Assembly: GCF_023703325.1 (NCBI RefSeq)
Contig: NZ_JAMQGM010000051.1
Coordinates: forward strand, 1 to 64,000
Direction of reading: 5' to 3'
DNA length: 64,000 nucleotides
From: Streptomyces meridianus
Lineage (GTDB): Bacteria > Actinomycetota > Actinomycetes > Streptomycetales > Streptomycetaceae
The notes under the pieces: model-generated
Seen by the model: the letters and a program-made list of their open reading frames with translations, nothing else
Told to the model about the DNA's origin: nothing
Databases searched by the model: none
Part shown: positions 58,149 to 64,000 of the stretch, one piece after another
How the letters are laid out: every line of letters starts with the position of its first letter
Position numbering within the stretch: the first letter of the stretch is position 1
Translations under genes and position numbers: made by a program

Positions 58149-59072
58149 TCACACTCCGCCGCCGCGGCCCTCCGTCCCGGGGCCGCTGAGCTCCCGGGCG
58201 AGTCGGCGCAGGTGCGGGCCGTACTCCGGGTCGGCGAGGGCCGAGGCGAACTGGGCGGTGAGGTAGGCGAGCGGGTCGCCGGTGTCGTACCAACTGCCCT
58301 GGATCACCTGGCCGTAGACGGGGTGGGCGCCCGCGTGGGCGTTGATGGCGTCGGTGAGGTAGATCTCGCCGCTGCGGTGCTCGTACCAGCGGCGGGTCTG
58401 TTCGCGTAGTTCCTCGACGATGCCGGGGGTGATGACGTATCCGCCGATGGCGGCGTAGGCGGACGGGGCGTCCTGCGGTTCCGGCTTCTCGACCAGGCCG
58501 CTGATCCGCAGCAGGCCGGCGCCCTGGTCCTCCTGGACGACGGGCACGCCGTAGCGCCGGGCGTCGGCGGGGTCCATCGGCATGAGGGCCAGGACCGGGG
58601 AGCCCACCGCCTCGTATGCCTTCGTCAGTTGCTGTGCGCGCGGGATGCGGGCGACGAAGACGTCGTCCGGCCACAGGACGAGCACGGGTTCGTCGCCGAA
58701 GTGCCGTGCCGCATTGAGGACCGGGGTGCCGTTGCCGTACGGGCCGTGCTGGTCCAGGTAGGTGATGTGGCCGGCCCGGGAGAGTTCGCCGACCTCCTCC
58801 ACCGCGTCCGCGTAGTCGTTCTTTCCGTCCGCGCGCAGCTGCTCGACGAGGGCGGGGTTCGGGCGGAAGTGGTCCTGGATCAGCGATTTGCCGCCGGAGA
58901 CGACGATGGTGATGTCCGTGACGCCGGAGGCGACGAGTTCGCGGACCGTGTGCTCGATCACCGGCTTGTCGCCGACCGGCAGCATCTCCTTCGGCGTCGC
59001 TTTCGTCAGCGGCAGAAGGCGGGAGCCGAGACCGGCGGCGGGGATGATCGCCCGGCGGATGGTCGTGGTCAT
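58149..59072 (-). CDS. galU: UTP-glucose-1-phosphate uridylyltransferase
   Basis: 307 residues. The nucleotidyltransferase motif IIPAAGLGSRLLPLTKATPK is diagnostic for GalU, followed by DKPVIEHTVRELVASGVTDI, LDQHGPYGNGTPVLNA, WPDDVF and VEKPEPQDAPS. It makes UDP-glucose from UTP and glucose-1-phosphate for envelope polysaccharides and trehalose. ATG 59072 has GAGGGAG upstream; the frame upstream lacks similarity. Streptomyces usually have more than one such gene; this may be the accessory one. Confidence 0.9.
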   Translation of the reverse strand: MTTTIRRAIIPAAGLGSRLLPLTKATPKEMLPVGDKPVIEHTVRELVASGVTDITIVVSGGKSLIQDHFRPNPALVEQLRADGKNDYADAVEEVGELSRAGHITYLDQHGPYGNGTPVLNAARHFGDEPVLVLWPDDVFVARIPRAQQLTKAYEAVGSPVLALMPMDPADARRYGVPVVQEDQGAGLLRISGLVEKPEPQDAPSAYAAIGGYVITPGIVEELREQTRRWYEHRSGEIYLTDAINAHAGAHPVYGQVIQGSWYDTGDPLAYLTAQFASALADPEYGPHLRRLARELSGPGTEGRGGGV

Positions 59073-59139
59073 CGAAGACTCCCTCGGCTCGGTGTCTCGC
59101 CGCACGCCTTGGCGAAGCGGATGCTGACGCTACCCGCTC

Positions 59140-59484
59140 CTACGGCATGACCGGATCACCGACCACCATCACGACGAGCCCGGCGAGGATCACCGCCAAG
59201 GCCAGGCGGGGCGGGACCCGACGGGCCAGCAGGACGCCCACTGCGGCCAGCGTCGTGCCGCCGGAAAGGAAGAGGGTCCCGACACCCGCGAGTTCACCGT
59301 GGACCAGCGGGGCCAGGAGCCCCACCACGCCCGCGATCACCACCACGACACCGACCCTGGTGCAGGTGAGGCGCGCCTGCCGCACCTCACGGGCTCCATC
59401 GGCCGCGACCCCCTGCGCGCCGGGCGCCTCGGAGCCGTCCCTCAACTGCTCGGCCCGGTCGCTGCGTTCGTCATGTGCGGTCAT
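59140..59484 (-). CDS. Small membrane protein, unrecognised
   Basis: 114 residues. A hydrophilic N-terminal 40 residues (MTAHDERSDRAEQLRDGSEA) precedes three membrane spans: VGVVVVIAGVVGLLAPLV, TLFLSGGTTLAAVGVLLA and LALAVILAGLVVMVVGD. Start ATG 59484, which lies exactly at the outer end of a 19-bp inverted repeat. Function is unknown. Confidence 0.65.
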   Translation of the reverse strand: MTAHDERSDRAEQLRDGSEAPGAQGVAADGAREVRQARLTCTRVGVVVVIAGVVGLLAPLVHGELAGVGTLFLSGGTTLAAVGVLLARRVPPRLALAVILAGLVVMVVGDPVMP

Positions 59485-59545
59485 GCACCCGGATCCTACG
59501 AAGCCGCTGTGACAGCGGTGCCGCAATCGTAGGATCCGGGTGCAT
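59483..59545. repeat. Nested perfect inverted repeat at a divergent start
   Basis: ATGCACCCGGATCCTACGA (59483-59501) is repeated as its exact reverse complement at 59527-59545, and the 25-base interior contains a second perfect palindrome, CCGCTGT-G-ACAGCGG (59504-59518). The outer arms begin at the start codon of the small membrane gene. The whole 63-bp block could extrude as a cruciform or fold in RNA. Confidence 0.88.
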
Positions 59546-59596
59546 CACCACTCCTGATCCCCGTCGGCGCCGGGCCCCGCCCCGGACGCGACGACG

Positions 59597-60022
59597 GTGC
59601 GCACCGGACGCCGCAGCCTGCTGGCCGCCGGTCCCGTCTCCCTGGCGTTCGTCCTGCCGGGGCTGACGGGAGTGACCGGGATCGTCATGGTCGCCACCGG
59701 GACGAACCGCGGCGAGAGCAGCGGCCCCGGGATCGCCGGGCTCGTGGTGATGCTGGTGTTCGGTGCACTCGGGGTGCTCTTCGGCATTCCGATCCGGATG
59801 AACCGGCATACCGCGGTGGCTGTTGACGCCCGGGGCGTGTGGCTGCTCAACGGCCGGGAGCGGCAGGTCGTCCCGTGGGCCGGGCCGGCCGGGGTGGGCG
59901 TGTACTGGAGCAGGCTGGGGACTCGGCGGGGAGCGAAGCACGGTCGGCCGGGTCCTGACAGGCCGTGGGCGGTGCGGTTCGCGGAAATCCGAACCGAGCG
60001 CCCGCTGGTGCCTCTACTGTGA
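59597..60022 (+). CDS. Small membrane protein, possibly C-terminally truncated
   Basis: 141 residues: two membrane spans (SLLAAGPVSLAFVLPGLTGV continuing TGIVMVATG, and GIAGLVVMLVFGALGVLFG), then a PH-like strand segment (HTAVAVDARGVWLLNGRERQ, VPWAGPAGVGVYW). The last 35 residues (AKHGRPGPDRPWAVRFAEIR) look unlike the preceding fold, suggesting a 3' end altered by deletion next to cpt. GTG 59597 is the first start after an in-frame stop; no clear ribosome binding site. Confidence 0.5.
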   Translation: MRTGRRSLLAAGPVSLAFVLPGLTGVTGIVMVATGTNRGESSGPGIAGLVVMLVFGALGVLFGIPIRMNRHTAVAVDARGVWLLNGRERQVVPWAGPAGVGVYWSRLGTRRGAKHGRPGPDRPWAVRFAEIRTERPLVPLL

Positions 60023-60026
60023 CGCG

Positions 60027-60560
60027 ATGCCGACTCATGTGATCGTTCTCAACGGTGGTTCCAGCTCGGGCAAGTCCGGGATCGTCCGGTGCCTTCAGGC
60101 GGTCCTGCCGGATCCGTGGCTGGCGCTCGGGACGGACACGCTGGTCGAGGCGATGCCGGCGTCCATGCAGACCTCCGACAGTGGGATCGGGTTCGGCCGG
60201 GACGGAGAAGTGACCGTCGGGTCCGAGTTCCGCGCCCTGGAGGCCGCGTGGATCGAGGGGGTCGCCGCGATGGCCCGTGCGGGCGCCCGGGTCATCGTCG
60301 ACGAGGTCTTTCTCGGTGGAGCGGACTCACAGCGGCGATGGCAGAAGGCTCTGGACGGCCTGCGGGTGCTGTGGGTCGGTGTCAGATGCGACGCTGCGGT
60401 TGCCGCGGGCCGTGAGGTCGCGCGAGGCGATCGGATCAGCGGGATGGCCGCGTCCCAGGCAGATCTGGTCCACCGGGACGTGATCTACGACCTGGAGGTG
60501 GACACCGCGCGCGCCGAGTCCATGGACTGCGCACGGACCATCGCCGCATCCGTCGGGTGA
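60027..60560 (+). CDS. cpt: Chloramphenicol 3-O-phosphotransferase
   Basis: 177 residues, very close in length and sequence pattern to S. venezuelae Cpt: VIVLNGGSSSGKSGIVRCLQ holds the P-loop, LALGTDTLVEAMP carries Asp37, the residue that acts as base in the known enzyme, and GARVIVDEVFLGG, DGLRVLWVGVRCD and REVARGDRISGMAASQADLV follow. It would phosphorylate the primary hydroxyl of chloramphenicol. No chloramphenicol biosynthesis genes are in the window, so it is an intrinsic resistance gene or acts on another substrate. ATG 60027 is 4 nt after the previous stop; the ribosome binding site is weak. Confidence 0.88.
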   Translation: MPTHVIVLNGGSSSGKSGIVRCLQAVLPDPWLALGTDTLVEAMPASMQTSDSGIGFGRDGEVTVGSEFRALEAAWIEGVAAMARAGARVIVDEVFLGGADSQRRWQKALDGLRVLWVGVRCDAAVAAGREVARGDRISGMAASQADLVHRDVIYDLEVDTARAESMDCARTIAASVG

Positions 60561-60633
60561 CCGACGGTCCGGCCCGGTTCCGCAAGGGGTGAGCCGTGAC
60601 GTGCCTCCACGCCGGCGGCCGGGTGTGCGGCGG

Positions 60634-62790
60634 TCAGCCGCTCACGTCGAAGGTGCGGGTGGTGCCCGTGAAGGCGCCGACGCCTCCGGTGAGGCGCTTT
60701 GCGTCGCCGAAGTAGCGGATGCGGTGGCTGCCCTGGCGCGCGCCCTGCGGCACGTCCCAGGTGATCGTCACCTTCGACGCCGCGATTCCGTCCCGCTCCC
60801 ACCGGAAGGCCGTGGACCAGTCGCCGTCGTCGGCGACCGTGACCCAGGTTCCGCCGTCGAGACGTTCCACGCGCAGGTACGTGCCGCCGCGGTGCAGGTC
60901 GTTGGAGGGGTGGGCGCCCGCGAACACGGCGGTCACCCGGTCGCCGGGCCGGCAGGAGGTGCCGGGCTGGGTGAGGACGTCGCCGAACGACCGGCCCGGC
61001 TGCGGCACGTCCACGACCACGGGCGGCTGGAGCGACAGCGCCTTGTCCGACAGGTCGGGGGGCGTCGCACCGGGCGTGACGGCCGCGCCGTCCCGCAGGG
61101 CGACGGCCAGCCGCTGGACGACCTGTTGCAGCGCGGGCAGCTGCCACCGGCCGAAGAGCGTGCTGCCGCCCTCGTAGGCCTGGGCGTCGTACTCCTCCGG
61201 CGTGGTGAGGTAGTGGAAGTAGGCGTTCGCGTAGCCCGCGACGAGGACGTTCTCGACGTCGGCGGCGAGGATTTCGGCCACGGTGCGGCGCAGCCGCAGT
61301 CCCGCGCCGATGGTGACCTCGCCGGGGATGCCGATGAGGTGGAGCCCGCCGATCCGCATCAGCTGGACCGGGACGAGTTCCTGCACCCACGGGTGGACGC
61401 GGTTCATCTCGCCGATGGGGACGAAGATGTCCTTCGGGGACTGGGCGTCGCGCAGTTCGGGCGACGCGGTGTAGAGGACCGAGTCGGAGACCGCGTCCCA
61501 CAGGGGGTTCTCGCCCTCCTGAAAGCCGGGGAAGGCCGGTCCGTCCTCGGTGCTGCCCGCGGCCATGGAGGCGCCGAGGGCGGCCTTGGCGGTCCGGTGC
61601 GCGCGTCCGTCGCCCGTGAACTCCGGGCGGACGGTGACATTCGAGAGGTCCACGAACACCACACGCGCGTCGACGCCACCGGTGAGCCGTGCGCCGGTGC
61701 GGTCGAGTTGGGCGGCGGCGGCCTCGTACTGGCGCAGGCCATTGGCGTGGGTGCGGGCGAAGTCGGCCGGGGTGGTGGGGGGTTTCAGGTCGAGGTTCGG
61801 CGACATGTCGCCGGCGTTGGTCTGGGCGAAGGCCGTGACGACGTCGGGGGTCGCATCCGCGAGGTAGTCGGCGTGCTCGACCTCGCGCTCCCAGTGGTAG
61901 GCCGCATAGCCCTTGTTGTCGGCGCTGATCAGCCGGTTGTCGCCGGACATGCTGGTGTTGTGGGTGGGGAACCAGTTGACGGCCCCGGCCAGCCGACCGC
62001 CGCGTTCGATGCGCAGCAGGGTGGTCTGGGGGTCGATCGCGTCGGGGAAGTGGTCGCGGATGTCGGCGGGGTTGCGATCGAACGCCTCCCGGGAACGGTT
62101 GACGCTCGCGTTGTGCAACTCGCCGTGTGTGAGCGTCAGTCGGGAGGGCGCCAGGTCGTCGTGGGCACGGCCGGCGGCGTCCAGGATGCCGCGGGTGATG
62201 GCGTCGAAGGTCTTCTGGTGGAAGCCGAGGGTGGTGAGGTTGTAGAGCAGATGATGGGAGTGGCCCCCGGGGCCGCAGTGCGTGTGGGTGGCGGTGAGCA
62301 TGACGTTGCGGGCGGTGTAGAGGTCGCCGTAGCGCTCGGCCAGGCCGCGCAGCACCGCCTGGCGCACGCTGTCGAAGATCATGCCCGCGTCCACGACGAC
62401 GAGCAGCACCCGGTCGCCGGGAGCCGTCTCGTCGGCGACGACGAACGCGCGGGCACGCAGCCGGGTGTGGAGGCCCTCGGCCTGCTGGTCGACGCGCCCG
62501 TAGCCCATCATGCCGACCTCGGCGACCTCGCCGGTGGCGTCGCCGATGCCCCTGCCGACGAGGAAGCCGGAGGCGGCTGCGGCGCCCGTGGAGTCCGTTT
62601 CGGAGGCGGGGCGTTCACCGGCGGCCGCTCCGGGGGCCACGTGCGCGAGAAGACCGAGCCCGGCGACGGCTGCCCCGGCCCGCAGCAGGTTCCGGCGGCT
62701 GCTCCCGGCGGGCGGGGGCTCCTCCCCCGGCGACGGGTCCCGGGAAACATCCGGCGCGGACGGATTCGGGATGTCCGGGAGATCTCGCAC
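60634..62790 (-). CDS. Neutral/alkaline ceramidase, Tat-exported
   Basis: 718 residues. A long N-terminal extension leads to a twin-arginine signal, SSRRNLLRAGAAVAGLGLLA (Arg32-Arg33). The ceramidase domain has the zinc motif TATHTHCGPGG, the nucleophile Ser233 in NASVNRSREAF (the xNRS motif), FPTHNTSMSGDN, FAQTNAGDMSPN and a C-terminal immunoglobulin-like domain (TVAVFAGAHP-like TAVFAGAHPSNDLHRGGTYL). It would hydrolyse ceramide-type amides outside the cell. GTG 62790 follows GAGGAG. Confidence 0.9.
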   Translation of the reverse strand: MRDLPDIPNPSAPDVSRDPSPGEEPPPAGSSRRNLLRAGAAVAGLGLLAHVAPGAAAGERPASETDSTGAAAASGFLVGRGIGDATGEVAEVGMMGYGRVDQQAEGLHTRLRARAFVVADETAPGDRVLLVVVDAGMIFDSVRQAVLRGLAERYGDLYTARNVMLTATHTHCGPGGHSHHLLYNLTTLGFHQKTFDAITRGILDAAGRAHDDLAPSRLTLTHGELHNASVNRSREAFDRNPADIRDHFPDAIDPQTTLLRIERGGRLAGAVNWFPTHNTSMSGDNRLISADNKGYAAYHWEREVEHADYLADATPDVVTAFAQTNAGDMSPNLDLKPPTTPADFARTHANGLRQYEAAAAQLDRTGARLTGGVDARVVFVDLSNVTVRPEFTGDGRAHRTAKAALGASMAAGSTEDGPAFPGFQEGENPLWDAVSDSVLYTASPELRDAQSPKDIFVPIGEMNRVHPWVQELVPVQLMRIGGLHLIGIPGEVTIGAGLRLRRTVAEILAADVENVLVAGYANAYFHYLTTPEEYDAQAYEGGSTLFGRWQLPALQQVVQRLAVALRDGAAVTPGATPPDLSDKALSLQPPVVVDVPQPGRSFGDVLTQPGTSCRPGDRVTAVFAGAHPSNDLHRGGTYLRVERLDGGTWVTVADDGDWSTAFRWERDGIAASKVTITWDVPQGARQGSHRIRYFGDAKRLTGGVGAFTGTTRTFDVSG

Positions 62791-63349
62791 GGATGGCTCC
62801 TCGCAGCTCACAGCAGGGATGAACGGAGCATGACACCGAGGTCCGCCACTGACAATCCCCCTGTCACGCGGTCCGCAGCCCCGGCACCGCATCACCATGG
62901 GAGCACCGGAGGGCCGCGACAACAGGCGGAAAATCCCCCACTCGGGCCGATGCAACCCTTTCCGCACTTCGTGAGTCAGTAGGGGGAACATGGGGCAATA
63001 CCGCCGTCGGGAGCATCCGGGGGCTGCCACGCTCCGGTTCGGCCCGAACGGGAGCGCATCAAACCCCCACATCGGCACGACGGTTGACCGCCGACCCCAT
63101 GACCGCGAGCCCGACACGGGCCGGCACGGGGGAGTTTGGCACCAGGCCGTTGATGCGAAGTCAGAATTATCTGACTCATTCATGACGAGCCATCACATCA
63201 CTGTTGATGCACGGTTCAATCTTCTGAAGATTCTGTGTATCGTTTGTGAAGGCTGATGGTCTTTCCGTGGACGACCGACATTCAGCCGACTTGGGGAGGG
63301 CGCGGTCAGGGCGGGGTGCACAGGCCGCGGAGCATCAGGGGGAGCGGCT
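62791..63349. other. Long divergent intergenic region, AT-rich in its right part
   Basis: 559 bases between the divergent ceramidase and protein kinase genes. 63155-63250 is distinctly AT-rich for this genome and holds two palindromes: AGTCAG-AATTAT-CTGACT (63159-63176) and AATCTTC-T-GAAGATT (63218-63232). No coding frame is convincing. Confidence 0.6.
63215..63243 (+). promoter_or_regulatory. Candidate promoter of the protein kinase gene
   Basis: TTCAAT (63215-63220) and TATCGT (63238-63243) are spaced by 17 bp, with the AATCTTC/GAAGATT palindrome lying across the -35 end and spacer. Matches are 3/6 and 4/6; AT-richness and palindrome raise the likelihood. The start codon is 106 bp downstream. 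Confidence 0.4.
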
Positions 63350-64000
63350 GTGGACGTCGAGTGCGTCGCAGGACGGTTTCGTCTCGCCGGGCTGGTCGGC
63401 GCGGGCAACATGGGCGAGGTTCACCGGGCCGAGGATCTGCACGCCTCACCGACAGCCTCCGGGCAGGAGCGTCACGTCGCGGTCAAGACGGTGCTGCGCC
63501 GCCGCTCCGGCGCCCCGGCGGGCACCGACGCCGACGCCGGAGCCGTCGAGCGCTTCGCCCGCGAGGTGCGGATCATGCGAATGCTCGACGACCACCCGAA
63601 CCTCCCGCGCACGATCGACGGGGGCGTGGACGGGACCAACGGCGGCCTGCCGTACCTCGTGATGGAACTTCTGGACGGACGTCCCCTCTCCGACCTGGTC
63701 GCCGAGGAGAACCGGCTGCCCCTCACCTGGGTCGCGGCGATCGGTGCCCAGATCGCCAACGGCCTCGCCGCGGCCCACACCGCGGGCATCGTGCACCGCG
63801 ACCTCAAACCGGCCAACGTCATGCTCACCCGGGGCGGCCTGGTGAAGGTCCTCGACTTCGGGATGGGCCGGATCACCGACGACGTCGACGGCACGCGGCT
63901 GACCAGCACCGGCGTCACGGTGGGCACGGCCCGTTACATGGCGCCCGAGCAGTTCGAGGCCGGTCTGGTCACGCAGGCCGCCGACCTCTACGCCCTGGGT
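63350..64000 (+). CDS. Serine/threonine protein kinase, PknB type (partial)
   Basis: 217 codons before the window ends. The kinase domain is at the extreme N-terminus: glycine loop LVGAGNMGEVHRAED (with GAGNMG), Lys46 in HVAVKTV, catalytic loop IVHRDLKPANVML (Asp151), DFG in VLDFGMGRIT, and the activation-segment end VGTARYMAPEQF. The ATP lysine and all catalytic residues are present, so it should be active. GTG 63350 follows GGGGGAG at five bases. The C-terminal regulatory or membrane part lies beyond the window. Confidence 0.92.
   Translation, partial: MDVECVAGRFRLAGLVGAGNMGEVHRAEDLHASPTASGQERHVAVKTVLRRRSGAPAGTDADAGAVERFAREVRIMRMLDDHPNLPRTIDGGVDGTNGGLPYLVMELLDGRPLSDLVAEENRLPLTWVAAIGAQIANGLAAAHTAGIVHRDLKPANVMLTRGGLVKVLDFGMGRITDDVDGTRLTSTGVTVGTARYMAPEQFEAGLVTQAADLYALG

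Noticed and set aside
1..64000. CRISPR arrays, tRNA or rRNA genes
   Set aside because: No regularly spaced repeats, no tRNA acceptor/T-loop patterns and no rRNA-like segments were seen.

Overview
The window is a high-GC actinobacterial chromosome segment, almost certainly Streptomyces. Third codon positions are nearly all G or C and GTG starts are common. Recognisable Streptomyces genes include a SapA-type secreted protein, a gvpO-A-F-G-J-L-S-K gas vesicle cluster, SpoIIE-type PP2C phosphatases, a chloramphenicol 3-O-phosphotransferase close to the S. venezuelae enzyme, and DUF6328/DUF6296-type proteins. I saw no rRNA, tRNA or CRISPR array.

Layout. 0-5 kb: YihY/BrkB membrane protein, three redox/stress proteins (PrxQ/Bcp, OsmC, pirin) and an aminosugar-type SIS isomerase plus class II aldolase pair. 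5.7-12.5 kb: a polyamine-type ABC transporter operon on the minus strand, divergent from a GntR/FCD regulator, a cache-domain sensor and an ornithine cyclodeaminase-like gene; a palindrome sits inside the predicted transporter promoter. 12.5-25 kb: anmK with an MHS transporter, an acyl-CoA synthetase, HIT protein, SpoIIE phosphatase, two unrelated SAM methyltransferases tail to tail, a frameshifted aminoglycoside phosphotransferase and a FUSC membrane protein. 26.3-28.0 kb: a graveyard. Divergent iclR and benzoylformate decarboxylase genes have both lost their 5' halves at one junction, and the following aldehyde dehydrogenase has an internal deletion holding what looks like an IS200/IS605 right-end hairpin. 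28.0-31.9 kb: gas vesicle operon without the gvpY and gvpZ of the S. coelicolor order. 32.2-35.5 kb: a translationally coupled REC-SpoIIE phosphatase, histidine kinase and response regulator. 36-48.9 kb: CapA lipoprotein, DHDPS-family aldolase, an ATP-grasp/CocE hydrolase operon, a frameshifted methyltransferase, TetR with an FAD-linked oxidase, a PH-like membrane protein and a second ATP-grasp-like protein. 49.0-51.5 kb: an IS21-like element (2,490 bp) with an exact 8-bp target duplication, decayed istA and istB, and a passenger GNAT acetyltransferase; it splits an already damaged gene. 51.8-64 kb: frameshifted phospholipase D, sapA-like gene, Rieske/DUF2231 protein, NhaA-DsbA fusion, phosphotransferase, GalU, a nested palindrome at a divergent start, cpt, neutral ceramidase and the start of a Ser/Thr protein kinase.

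Functionally it reads as an accessory, arm-like region. It holds nutrient uptake and catabolism modules with local regulators, stress and envelope proteins, several resistance-type enzymes (Cpt, APH family, GNAT) and clear signs of gene loss. Three chromosomal genes (22.2, 43.46 and 52.8 kb) are each broken by one missing base. Whether these are real mutations or consensus errors cannot be settled from the sequence.
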